Assembly (NCBI GenBank): GCA_913056425.1
Contig: CAJXLR010000002.1
Location: forward strand, 1-24,095
DNA length: 24,095 bases
Direction: 5' to 3'
Origin: an uncultured Bacteroidota bacterium
GTDB taxonomy: Bacteria > Bacteroidota > Bacteroidia > NS11-12g > UBA9320
In this document: positions 6,850 through 14,936 of the stretch, in pieces
Layout of the letters: each line of letters starts with the position of its first letter
How positions within the stretch are numbered: position 1 is the first letter of the stretch
Made by a program: the position numbers and the translations under genes
Notes under the pieces: generated by a model
Told to the model about the DNA's origin: nothing
The model's database searches: none
What the model saw: the letters and a program-made list of their open reading frames with translations, nothing else

Positions 6850-8118
6850 ATGAATACTAATCTGATATTTCTCCTTGGGTTGACTATTTGGAGCAGTCAA
6901 TCGCATGCGCAACACGAGTTCTTTATTCCTACAGCCGAGGTTGTAAAGCATCAAATCACAAAAGCTCCAGAGGGTACGGTATGGGTTAATCCGGTGAAGA
7001 TTAATGGTAAACTCAAAACACTTCCTGACACAATGCATTTTGAGTTTCATCCTGCCATGAAGTATTATATTGACTATGCAAAAACGCTAGAAGTAACAAA
7101 GTCTTTGGATAGTGTTTTAAAATCCAAGAACAGCAAGGTGACTATTGATATACCAGTAATCACGCGTGTCTCAGCAAAAGAAGTTTTATCGCCATTTTAT
7201 ATAAAAACCACCGAAGTGACTAACGCAGAGTATAAACGGTTTTTGGCAGATTTCCCTCAGCTTTACAATCAACTTGTTCCAGATACTAATTGTTGGGTGA
7301 AAGACTTTCAGTACTCATTCAATGATCCTATGACTCGGCATTATTTCAGTCATCCAAAGTACAACGACTATCCGGTTGTGGGAATAAGTTATTATAATGC
7401 GAAAGCCTATTGTGCTTGGTTCCAACAGAACTTGAATACAGAAAACAAAGTAGAAGGCATGACCTGGTTTGTCGATTTGCCAAATCAGTTTGAATGGTCA
7501 TTCGCCTCCGGTGACAGATACCACACCCAAATGGGATTCATTGGGCAGGGATTATTGGTGTTAAGGCAGCGTCACTACGACCATAATTACATAACAAATT
7601 TACCGCTAACGTATGACACAACAGTTAACCTGATCAACCAATCACTGTTGAGTGGTTACTTGAATATTACTCGTGGGAACTTTATGGACGATGGCTATTT
7701 ATATACTACGAGTACAAGCATGAAACATCATAAGCGAAATAAAGGCAACATAATACATAGTGACTACATCGAAGGAGTTCGATTTATGAACACCAATTTA
7801 AGTGAGTGGTGTTCAGAGAACTACGCCGATAACTGGCGCCAAATCTATGAGCTCAGACAACAGTATTTGAAAGCAAATTCAAGCGAAGAAGCGGAATTAT
7901 TGGCGCAAATTGAGAAGTTTTACAACGCGCAAAACTCCTCAAATGGCGTGTTGGTGAAAGGAGGTAACTGGTATTTTGAGCAACATGCAACACGTGATGG
8001 TGTAAACGTTGGAACGCAAGCAGCTAAAAGGTTTGTTGATCCTGGCAGCAAGCACTCTACTTTGGGTTTCAGGTATGTTTTGAGGTTGGTCTCCGATGTA
8101 AAAATGGCTAACAACTAG
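6850..8118 (+). CDS. Secreted GldK-like protein with FGE-sulfatase (SUMF1) fold
   Basis: The protein has 422 residues and a type I signal peptide (1-20, SHA|Q21). Residues 108-415 carry the formylglycine-generating-enzyme fold: SPFYIKTTEVTNAEYKRFL (114-132), then CWVKDFQYSFNDPMTRHYF and HPKYNDYPVVGISYYNA (148-184), which closely resemble the gliding/type IX secretion proteins GldK and GldJ, and the closing VKGGNWYFEQ...STLGFRYVLR. The two cysteines that catalyse sulfatase oxidation in true FGEs are absent from the GGNW region, so a structural rather than enzymatic role is likely. Unlike canonical GldK it lacks a lipobox, and no gldL, gldM or gldN neighbour is present, so it is probably a paralogue, not the core machine component. 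Its stop overlaps the convergent DUF1232 stop at CTAG. Confidence 0.78.
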   Translation: MNTNLIFLLGLTIWSSQSHAQHEFFIPTAEVVKHQITKAPEGTVWVNPVKINGKLKTLPDTMHFEFHPAMKYYIDYAKTLEVTKSLDSVLKSKNSKVTIDIPVITRVSAKEVLSPFYIKTTEVTNAEYKRFLADFPQLYNQLVPDTNCWVKDFQYSFNDPMTRHYFSHPKYNDYPVVGISYYNAKAYCAWFQQNLNTENKVEGMTWFVDLPNQFEWSFASGDRYHTQMGFIGQGLLVLRQRHYDHNYITNLPLTYDTTVNLINQSLLSGYLNITRGNFMDDGYLYTTSTSMKHHKRNKGNIIHSDYIEGVRFMNTNLSEWCSENYADNWRQIYELRQQYLKANSSEEAELLAQIEKFYNAQNSSNGVLVKGGNWYFEQHATRDGVNVGTQAAKRFVDPGSKHSTLGFRYVLRLVSDVKMANN

Positions 8119-8534
8119 GTTTTATCTCCATCGGCGTGGGATTTTTCCCATTCTCCAAACTTATCCAATTCTCCTTGGAAACGTTTTAGCACGTAACCTA
8201 GGACAGTTAGGTCGTCCATAAATCCGAGCCCAACTAGAAAGTCTGGGAGTACATCCAGCGGATTTAAGAAGTATACGATTGCGGCGATGGCCGACAAGAT
8301 TGTTTTGACCGCAACGTCCCGATAGTTACCACTCACATAAGCTTTTACGAGGCGAACAAGGGTTAACAGCTCGTCTTTAGCCGTTTTGAGCGAGCCGGAT
8401 TTTAGATCAATTTTTTTGATTGCTTTTTGAAGCAAGGAAAGTAGTCGTTGCTGACTCCCAATAAGTTTTTCGGCACGTCGATAAGCCTTCGTAAAGCCTT
8501 TTGGCTTTTGTTCGCGGTTTTCTTCCTCACTCAT
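8115..8534 (-). CDS. DUF1232 (YkvA-like) protein
   Basis: A 139-residue protein. The DUF1232 core is at about 77-113: hydrophobic TILSAIAAIVYFLNPLDVLPD followed by FLVGLGFMDDLTVLGYVL, the conserved PxDxxPD...GxxDD pattern. The N-terminal 75 residues are charged and helical. The biochemical function of the family is unknown; membrane association is likely from the hydrophobic core. Its ATG overlaps the end of the upstream AsmA-like gene by 8 bp, so the two are co-transcribed and probably translationally coupled, which suggests a shared envelope-related role. It ends in a 4-bp overlap with the stop of the convergent GldK-like gene. Confidence 0.88.
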   Translation of the reverse strand: MSEEENREQKPKGFTKAYRRAEKLIGSQQRLLSLLQKAIKKIDLKSGSLKTAKDELLTLVRLVKAYVSGNYRDVAVKTILSAIAAIVYFLNPLDVLPDFLVGLGFMDDLTVLGYVLKRFQGELDKFGEWEKSHADGDKT

Positions 8535-11046
8535 CCCATTCTACTTTCCGACGGTCCTTGGTGTTTCTCTTCTCGCGTTTGATTTCCTTTTTAAGATCTT
8601 GGAAGAAGCTCTTGGTTTCCTTTTTGATTTCTTTTTTGATGTTTTCCTGAACAGTCTTGCGATCGTACTTGATTTTCAAATCGTCTGGAGTGCCCACCAT
8701 AATCACATAAGCGCTGAGCCCGCCTTCTTTGTTCTCTTCCAGCTGACGTTCCTTTTTCTTTTTAACCCATCCCGATTTTGATGCGAGTAGTTCGGTAATG
8801 CGGATTTTCAACCGATAGTCCATGAAGTTGTCGAAGTTGTGCGTTCCGCCAATGGTAAGATTCATGGCATTGCTTTGCACTTCTGTGGTCGGAATGTAAA
8901 TGGTTCGATCTCGTATCTCAACCGTATTGGACATCTCCTTAAACTTGATGTCTTTCAAATCGTCTAACTCCACAAACGAGGATAAGGATTCCATGGGCTT
9001 ATAGTTCCGCAATCGGCCATTTTTAATTTGAACCTGAGCCAAAGAGAAGATGCTGTCTTCCAACACGTTAAAGAATCGGTCGAAGTACATGGAATAGTTC
9101 AAGGTGGTAGTAATCTCACCCATCAAAATTTCAGGAGTGAACTCGGTTTGGTCGAAGTTATCGAACTCCTTAAGCAAACGCTCAATTTTAACGTTTTCAA
9201 AGAAACCACTAAGCGACAATTTGAAGTTGGAGTCGTTTTGTATCAAGTCGGCATCCAGTTGATTGTTGCCACCCCAAGCATCGAATGCCATGTTGGTGAA
9301 ATACAAGTCGTTGTGCTTCCATTCAAAGTTTCCACTCATCCTACGGGTGTCGAAGTTGTTCCACACAAATTGTTCTGCTTCAACAGAGACGGACACGTCT
9401 ACGTTCATGTCGAGATCCGTTTTTGTCTCTACTGTTGCTGAGGTAGTAGTGTCGCCGTTCAGGAAATTTAGGTTCATGGATGTACTTTTTACATCACCCA
9501 ATACTTTTAGTCGTTTTTGATTGGTCGCATACGACAGCCAGTGGTTTATGGTACCGGTAAAATCGACATTGTTATTCCAGATGCCGCCCTTCACCTTAAC
9601 CTTAGTTAGTTCGTCGTTGTTGATGTGTGCACTGGCGTAGAGTTTCCTGATTTCCTCTTCAGGCTTCCCGGGAATATTTAGATCTTTCGCTTCCACATCA
9701 CCGTTTATTTTCAGTGCGGTAAAGTTGATGGTGTCTTTTACCACGGGAATCAGTCCGGTTAGGTTAAAACCCACCTTGCCTGAGGTTTCTTCGGCATCTA
9801 TAAGTCCGCGTAAATCAGTGAGATTGGCAAGCCCTTTGAGTTGGAAGTCGATATTCGGGTGGAGTATGTCTTCAATACTGATTTTGCCTGATAGCGCGGA
9901 TTTACTCAATATAACCTCCTTGATCTCTGTGGTTAGAGCGAGTGCCTCGCCTACAGAATTCAGGTTACCTGTTAGGTTGATTTTTTCAATATCAAGCTGA
10001 TTTCGCTTGGAGGAAACCGAAGCATTGTCGAAGCTAAAATCGATATTCATGTCCGGTATACTATCACCATTAAGCAGACCTACCACCGTTCCGTTAACAG
10101 CTATATCACCTCGAGAAGTAAAATCGCGCAGTTGATATCGAATATCGTTCGGTAGGATGGAGAGAATGGATTGTATGTCGATGTGATCCCCGGATAGATT
10201 GAGTTCTACATCCGGGTAGTTGTTTACCATAAGGATGTCGCCTTCCACATCCATCAGTAAATTGTCCAGGCCAATTTGTCCCTTTTCGATGTGGTAGGAT
10301 TGAATGTCTTGGTTGATGTCTACCACCACATTCATTTGGCAGCGTTTGCCCATAATGTAGTCCGTACCGTCCAGATTCAGGTGATCAAACAGAGCATCGC
10401 CTTTGGCTTTGAGCAGGAAGTGCTGGTCGTTAAATTTTCCGGAGAAGTCGAGTAGGTCGGATGTGAAGTTGAAGCTGTTGTTACTCTGGTGGTCAACATA
10501 CACGCACTGAACATTTTTAAGTTCAACATCCTTCAGGTCGATTTGCAGAGCCTCGTCACTTTCATCTTCCGATGGTTTGAACAGTTCGAAGTTGGATGCA
10601 CCGTCTTTGTCTACGAATAGTCGGATTACTCCCGAGTGAAACTGGATTTTGTCGATTTCATTTTTCCCGGATATTAATTTTAGGGGGTTGAACGCGACAA
10701 CAACTTTGCGTACGCGGGTCATGTGTTGTTCAAAGTGGGGGGTAGACTCTTCAATTCGTACATTGGTCAGTTCGAGACTAAGGTTCGGGAAGGTGCGTAA
10801 TCCGTTGAGATTAATGGCATGTACAACTACCTTGGTATTGAGTTGTTCGTTAAGCTGGTCGATTAGGATTTTACGAACGAGTTTACCCCCGAAATAGTAC
10901 GAAGCCAACACCACGGGTGTGATGTAAAGAAGCCACCAAAGGGCTTTGTGTATGACTCTGTAAAATTTGGACACAATGGTGTGTGGTAGTTGTAACAGAC
11001 AAAGGTGTAAAAACTGGTGTTGGTCTGCATTAAAACGAATGAACAC
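8527..11046 (-). CDS. AsmA-like envelope protein
   Basis: Up to 839 residues. A single transmembrane helix (about 35-52, ALWWLLYITPVVLASYYF) is followed by the AsmA N-terminal pattern: a short amphipathic segment, then repeated beta-strand units beginning LELTNVRIEE and FNPLKLISGKNEIDKIQF, and a C-terminal AsmA region with GTHNFDNFMDYRLKIRI. AsmA/TamB-type proteins are inner-membrane-anchored periplasmic beta-groove proteins linked to phospholipid transport and outer-membrane assembly; that role here is by family. The C terminus is highly charged and probably helical (about 790-839). The first 24 residues look unlike the family, so the real start may be the GTG at 10974 (815 residues). It is coupled to the DUF1232 gene by an 8-bp overlap and divergent from the tRNA gene. 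Confidence 0.82.
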   Translation of the reverse strand: MFIRFNADQHQFLHLCLLQLPHTIVSKFYRVIHKALWWLLYITPVVLASYYFGGKLVRKILIDQLNEQLNTKVVVHAINLNGLRTFPNLSLELTNVRIEESTPHFEQHMTRVRKVVVAFNPLKLISGKNEIDKIQFHSGVIRLFVDKDGASNFELFKPSEDESDEALQIDLKDVELKNVQCVYVDHQSNNSFNFTSDLLDFSGKFNDQHFLLKAKGDALFDHLNLDGTDYIMGKRCQMNVVVDINQDIQSYHIEKGQIGLDNLLMDVEGDILMVNNYPDVELNLSGDHIDIQSILSILPNDIRYQLRDFTSRGDIAVNGTVVGLLNGDSIPDMNIDFSFDNASVSSKRNQLDIEKINLTGNLNSVGEALALTTEIKEVILSKSALSGKISIEDILHPNIDFQLKGLANLTDLRGLIDAEETSGKVGFNLTGLIPVVKDTINFTALKINGDVEAKDLNIPGKPEEEIRKLYASAHINNDELTKVKVKGGIWNNNVDFTGTINHWLSYATNQKRLKVLGDVKSTSMNLNFLNGDTTTSATVETKTDLDMNVDVSVSVEAEQFVWNNFDTRRMSGNFEWKHNDLYFTNMAFDAWGGNNQLDADLIQNDSNFKLSLSGFFENVKIERLLKEFDNFDQTEFTPEILMGEITTTLNYSMYFDRFFNVLEDSIFSLAQVQIKNGRLRNYKPMESLSSFVELDDLKDIKFKEMSNTVEIRDRTIYIPTTEVQSNAMNLTIGGTHNFDNFMDYRLKIRITELLASKSGWVKKKKERQLEENKEGGLSAYVIMVGTPDDLKIKYDRKTVQENIKKEIKKETKSFFQDLKKEIKREKRNTKDRRKVEWDE

Positions 11047-11121
11047 GGCTGTGTGGTGTGTCTACAATTTGTGGCATGAATTTTTTTAAATTTTTTTATT
11101 CAAAATAGATTATCCGAATGT

Positions 11122-11129
11122 TATATTTG
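11122..11129 (+). promoter_or_regulatory. Candidate -7 box for tRNA-Val
   Basis: TATATTTG matches TAnnTTTG exactly and ends 15 nt before the mature tRNA 5' end. The AT-rich run just upstream (about 11088-11107) could serve as an UP-like element; no clear TTTG -33 box is seen. Confidence 0.55.
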
Positions 11130-11144
11130 CACCCCCAATCAAAA

Positions 11145-11219
11145 GGGCGATTAGCTCAGTTGGTTTAGAGCACCTGCCTTACAAGCAGGGGGTCGCTGGT
11201 TCGAATCCAGCATCGCCCA
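11145..11219 (+). tRNA. tRNA-Val (anticodon UAC)
   Basis: A 75-nt cloverleaf. The acceptor arms GGGCGAT (11145-11151) and ATCGCCC (11212-11218) pair fully, with discriminator A at 11219. The D arm is GCTC/GAGC. The anticodon arm is CCTGC/GCAGG with loop CTTACAA, giving anticodon UAC, which reads GUA and other Val codons by wobble. The T arm is GCTGG-TTCGAAT-CCAGC. CCA is not encoded, so it must be added after transcription. It stands alone with its own promoter box and terminator. Confidence 0.97.
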
Positions 11220-11225
11220 CACTGA

Positions 11226-11256
11226 AAGCCTGTCACGTAGTGACGGGCTTTTTTTA
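11226..11256 (+). terminator. Rho-independent terminator of tRNA-Val
   Basis: AAGCCTGTCAC (11226-11236) and GTGACGGGCTT (11240-11250) pair over 11 bp with one G-T wobble around a 3-nt loop, followed by a T-run to 11255. It starts 6 nt after the tRNA. Confidence 0.92.
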
Positions 11257-11296
11257 TGCAGAACGTCGAAAGCTTGCTTTCGTAAGTGATTGCATG

Positions 11297-11328
11297 AAAA
11301 AAGCCCGGACCGCGAAAGCGGTAGGCTT
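11297..11328 (-). terminator. Terminator of the cysS-to-helicase operon
   Basis: Read on the minus strand, AAGCC (11328-11324) and ACCGC (11322-11318) form a stem closed by a TTTC loop with GCGGT and GGCTT, with a small internal loop, then a run of six Ts (11302-11297). It lies about 100 bp past the helicase stop. A separate perfect 7-bp hairpin (CGAAAGC/GCTTTCG, 11267-11282) lies between this and the tRNA terminator. The 100 bp between this terminator and the helicase stop holds other short self-complementary stretches but no gene. Confidence 0.75.
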
Positions 11329-11426
11329 GAGGTGTGTTAGCCTCCCCCAGGATCACCGACCGGAGGGAGGTAATCTGGAAAATCCGATGAAAGTGAGCAT
11401 GTGATTCCGCCACAAAGTGGGACGGT

Positions 11427-13121
11427 TTACTGAAACAATTTGAACAGGTTAATCTTTTCGTAGGAGTACTTACCGTTTAGGTAGTCGTACAGTACTTTTG
11501 ATTTCACTAATCCATTTTCTAGAAAGTCTTCTTCCTTACCGCGTTTCTTGAGGGCCTCAACAGCTTCAGTCAACTCATCAGCACCCTTTAAGCTCGGTTT
11601 GAGGCGATCGTAGTCCAATTCAACGCCATCGGTTTTTAAACTAACAAGATGACTGATAATGGTTCCGGTGGTTAGTCCACGTTCTTTCGCAATCTGTTTG
11701 AGTGAAAGACCGTCTTCAAAATACCTGCGGGTTTGTTCTTGTGTTGAGAGCTTTTGGGTTTTTGCTTCTTGACGTCGCGCATAGCGCTCAATCTCTTTCG
11801 GGTCACTCAGTCCACCCACCCGTTTCAAGAACTGTAAATGCCGTCTAGCAACATCGGTTTGATCTATACGCGATTCTGCTTCATCGCTTAATTCTTGGAA
11901 GCGCTTGTCTGCTTTCATGGCTAAACCATCCACTTCGAGCGCAACCTCGTTGTAACCCAATAACCGAAGACCATTGAATGACTTCAAACGGGAAAGAGCT
12001 ACATAACCTTGACCGGCTTCAAAGGTTTTGTTTAAGTCGATTTCAGCTTCGTCTAGTGTCATTCCCTGGCTCTTGTGCACCGTGATGGCCCATGCAAGCC
12101 TTAAGGGTATTTGAATGTATGATGCCAGCGTTTTTCCGGATTCGTCTTCTACCGACCACACCTCCTCTTCGGTTATTATTTCCTTGCCGTCGTTGAGTTG
12201 AACCACAGGAGTGCCTGTTTCATCTGAAAAACCCGTGACGATCCCCATGGTGCCGTTCATGTATCCTTGGTCGTGTTTGTTGCGAACAAACATGACTTTG
12301 GCGTTTTCTTTTAAACACAAGTTTTCCGGGGCAAGCACAGACTTCTTCAGCATTTCGATTAACCCGTCGTTACCTTTTGAGCGAGCAACAAAAACTTCTT
12401 CCTCACCCGCTAAACTTTCTAGCTCGCGCTGGTTAAGTCTGTCAACATCGAAGTTGTGTGTGTATAGCTTGGTGGGATCTTGTTTAAATCGGTTGTATAC
12501 GGCTTCATCCAAAAGAGAGATGCTACTTTCGGAAACCTCGCCGGCTCGTATTTCGTTTAAGAGAGTGGTGAGCTCATTCTCGGTTTGCCTGTACTGCTCG
12601 GTGAGGTAACACACCTGAAATTGAGCTTGCACCCAAGACTTGGCCATGAAGGCAAATTTTTCTCGGTTGGTTTCTTCATTCTTGGTTACCGGAGGGAGCT
12701 GAAAGAAATCACCGGATAGTACCACCTGTAATCCACCAAAAGGTTCTACGGTTCCTCTAATATACATCAGGATTTCATCAACCATTTCAAGTTGATTTTT
12801 ATGAAGCATCGAAATCTCATCGATAATCAGCACACTCGCCTTTTCGATGTTTTTCTTGATGTACTTGGTCTCCGCGAGCTTGGGTAGATTAACTTGATGT
12901 ATGCTGTTTTTTACGCCCATGCCACACCATGAATGAATGGTTTGTCCATTCATGTGGGTCGCGGCAATTCCGGTCGATGCAGTTACGGCAACACCAATAC
13001 CTCTATCTTTTAGGTATTTTATATACTGGTTTAGAACGTACGTTTTTCCTGTTCCGGCCGATCCGGTTAGGAAGACATTCTGTCCCGTTTTTAATATGGC
13101 TAGTGCGGTTTCTTGCCGCAT
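11427..13121 (-). CDS. Pif1/RecD-like superfamily 1 helicase with C-terminal HTH
   Basis: A 564-residue ATP-dependent DNA helicase-like protein. The Walker A is TGSAGTGKT (19-27), motif Ia is TASTGIAA (48-55), the Walker B is LIIDEISM (98-105), GDFFQLPPV (137-145) is motif III and EQYRQ (175-179) motif IV. AWAITVHKSQGMTLD (343-357) and GYVALSRLKSFNGLRLL (372-388) are the Pif1-type C-terminal motifs. Residues 455-500 are a helix-turn-helix of the HTH_40 kind (TRRYFEDGLSLKQIAKERG), which could aid DNA or partner binding. All motor motifs are intact. Pif1 enzymes resolve G-quadruplexes and stalled forks; the exact job here is unknown. It is the last gene of the operon, its ATG 3 bp after the TerC stop. 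Confidence 0.88.
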   Translation of the reverse strand: MRQETALAILKTGQNVFLTGSAGTGKTYVLNQYIKYLKDRGIGVAVTASTGIAATHMNGQTIHSWCGMGVKNSIHQVNLPKLAETKYIKKNIEKASVLIIDEISMLHKNQLEMVDEILMYIRGTVEPFGGLQVVLSGDFFQLPPVTKNEETNREKFAFMAKSWVQAQFQVCYLTEQYRQTENELTTLLNEIRAGEVSESSISLLDEAVYNRFKQDPTKLYTHNFDVDRLNQRELESLAGEEEVFVARSKGNDGLIEMLKKSVLAPENLCLKENAKVMFVRNKHDQGYMNGTMGIVTGFSDETGTPVVQLNDGKEIITEEEVWSVEDESGKTLASYIQIPLRLAWAITVHKSQGMTLDEAEIDLNKTFEAGQGYVALSRLKSFNGLRLLGYNEVALEVDGLAMKADKRFQELSDEAESRIDQTDVARRHLQFLKRVGGLSDPKEIERYARRQEAKTQKLSTQEQTRRYFEDGLSLKQIAKERGLTTGTIISHLVSLKTDGVELDYDRLKPSLKGADELTEAVEALKKRGKEEDFLENGLVKSKVLYDYLNGKYSYEKINLFKLFQ

Positions 13122-13124
13122 GAT

Positions 13125-13940
13125 TTAGGATTCTTTCAGCTCTTGCTTCTTAGCCTCTCGCTCTAGAAGCAGTTTCTTTTGATAGCGAGTTTGGACGATA
13201 TCAACAAGTACCATAATCGTGATGACAAAGTAGAAGGTAGTCTTGTTCATATGCGTAATCTCATTGTCAAAGAACACCAAGTGTGCTTTTTCACCACCCT
13301 CGGTGAGTAACATGATTCCCACCACAAAAAGTATAAAAAGTCCCAATACTTCGTACATACGATTCTTCTCAAGGAATGCAGACACTTTATCCGCCAACCA
13401 AATCATTAGAATTCCACCTATCACAATAGCTGTTGCCATTACGGCTACAACTTCACTCAATGCCATGGCACTTAGGATAGAGTCAAAAGAGAAAACGAGG
13501 TTCATAAGTACAATCCAGAAGATTACCTGTCCTGCAGACTTCTTGCCTTTGTCTTTATCGTGATCATCAAACTCATCGGTTTGCATCATGTGCCAAATCT
13601 CTTTCAGAGCTGTCCAGACTATAAAAACACCTCCTATCAGAACGATTATACTATGTAAATCAAAATGTCCTTCTGCAATACCCGGAAATTCGAAATTGAT
13701 GATTGGACGCTCAACCAATTTGACGATTCTCACAAGAAGCAGAAGCAAACCAATACGGAATACAACGGCTAACCCAATTCCCATTTTCCGAACAAAACTT
13801 TGTTTGTCGGCCGGCGCTTTCTTTGACTCAAGGGATATATACAGCAAGTTGTCAAAACCCAATACGGCTTGCAAGACAATTAGCATGATTAAGTCACCAA
13901 GGTTTTCTAAGGTAAAGATGGAAAGTAAAGTTGTGTTCAT
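13125..13940 (-). CDS. TerC family integral membrane protein
   Basis: A 271-residue inner-membrane protein with about seven predicted helices (near 14-36, 54-74, 96-114, 138-160, 165-185, 196-214 and 234-250). The TerC signature acidic residues within helices are present: VLGFDNLLYISL (D30-N31) and MNLVFSFDSILSAMAL (D153). A charged cytoplasmic-looking loop (120-136, rich in Asp and Lys) separates the two halves. TerC proteins are linked to tellurite resistance and, in several bacteria, to manganese export that metallates secreted proteins; which applies here is unknown. It is the third gene of the operon, 9 bp after the M28 lipoprotein and 3 bp before the helicase. Confidence 0.9.
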   Translation of the reverse strand: MNTTLLSIFTLENLGDLIMLIVLQAVLGFDNLLYISLESKKAPADKQSFVRKMGIGLAVVFRIGLLLLLVRIVKLVERPIINFEFPGIAEGHFDLHSIIVLIGGVFIVWTALKEIWHMMQTDEFDDHDKDKGKKSAGQVIFWIVLMNLVFSFDSILSAMALSEVVAVMATAIVIGGILMIWLADKVSAFLEKNRMYEVLGLFILFVVGIMLLTEGGEKAHLVFFDNEITHMNKTTFYFVITIMVLVDIVQTRYQKKLLLEREAKKQELKES

Positions 13941-13949
13941 GTTTCTGTA

Positions 13950-14936
13950 TTAGTTGTACGAGTTCATTAACACGTGGAGAACAGTATGCCCCACTGCTTG
14001 TAACGTGTTTTTGTCAATCGCATCCATGTTGTCGGATTGCTTGTGCCAGTGATCCGGGAAGTTGTTTGACGTAGATAAGTCGTAATGAATAATGTCTATC
14101 ATAGGAACACCTGTGCGTTTCTGAACAAACAAGTGATCATCTGTAATTACACCTCCAGGTATATTCAAAAAGTATTTGCCATAACCCAGTTTTTGTCCCG
14201 TTGCCCAGACATTCAACATGAGATTCTGGTTGTGGCTAATTGAGTAAGCTTCCAAGGCGAATGTGGCATCCTCCGCTCCAACCATATCCAATAAAATACC
14301 ACCATCAGCAATGTATCCTTCGTTGGCTTTGATGTCTGCCCAGTGCTGAGACCCAATACACCAAGTGTCCATACGTCCACCAGTTTCACCCGCATCTTCA
14401 TAATCAAAAAATACAATGTCGATTCCAATGGTTGGGTTAAGTTCGGCAAGCTGTCTTGCCACCTCAATTAAAACGCCAACACCACTCGCACCATCGTTCG
14501 CTCCGTCAGCTGGCTTGTCCGTTATCTCCGGATCTTCGTCAGATTGTGGACGTGTATCATAGTGTGCTCCAAACAGGAATCTTTTTGTCGCATCCGGATT
14601 AAATACGCCCATAACGTTACTTATATGGAAAACACGCTGACTGTAGTCGGTGTGTGTTCCGGTCATAACAAAAGCGGTATCGCAGTACTCAGCAAGTTTT
14701 GATTCCATCCACGCCACACAATTTGCATGAGCTTGAGTTCCGGGAACTCTAGGTCCAAAATCAACTTGGGCCTGCACAAATGAGTATGCGGAGTCTGCAT
14801 CAAACGATACTGTCACTTCCTTTTTGGGTGGAGGAGTCGGTTTGTCTTTCGGTTTATCTGTTGGCTTATCCTTACATCCCGAAAACGAAAGTCCGGCTAT
14901 GAATAAACCTGCTATGAATAGGTGTTTAACTCTCAT
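13950..14936 (-). CDS. M28 zinc lipoprotein, glutaminyl-peptide cyclotransferase-like
   Basis: A 328-residue lipoprotein (lipobox ending FSGC21) with a low-complexity KPTDKPKDKPTPPPKK linker (24-39). The peptidase-like domain carries FGAHYDTRP (122-130), GANDGASGVG (145-154), IVFFDYEDAGE (174-184), LLDMVGA (215-221), TDDHLFVQKRTGVPMI (265-280) and DHWHKQSDN (295-303). This order matches glutaminyl cyclases, which turn N-terminal Gln into pyroglutamate: likely zinc ligands D148, D181 and H298, catalytic E180, and W297 in the substrate pocket. The second zinc ligand is Asp where animal enzymes have Glu. An aminopeptidase role cannot be excluded. Its start overlaps the end of cysS by 4 bp (ATGA), so it is translationally coupled. 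Confidence 0.85.
   Translation of the reverse strand: MRVKHLFIAGLFIAGLSFSGCKDKPTDKPKDKPTPPPKKEVTVSFDADSAYSFVQAQVDFGPRVPGTQAHANCVAWMESKLAEYCDTAFVMTGTHTDYSQRVFHISNVMGVFNPDATKRFLFGAHYDTRPQSDEDPEITDKPADGANDGASGVGVLIEVARQLAELNPTIGIDIVFFDYEDAGETGGRMDTWCIGSQHWADIKANEGYIADGGILLDMVGAEDATFALEAYSISHNQNLMLNVWATGQKLGYGKYFLNIPGGVITDDHLFVQKRTGVPMIDIIHYDLSTSNNFPDHWHKQSDNMDAIDKNTLQAVGHTVLHVLMNSYN

Noticed and set aside
11165..11413. Minus-strand open frame of 82 codons over the tRNA and its terminators
   Set aside because: It is the translation of the tRNA-Val complement plus two terminator hairpins; a typical artefact.
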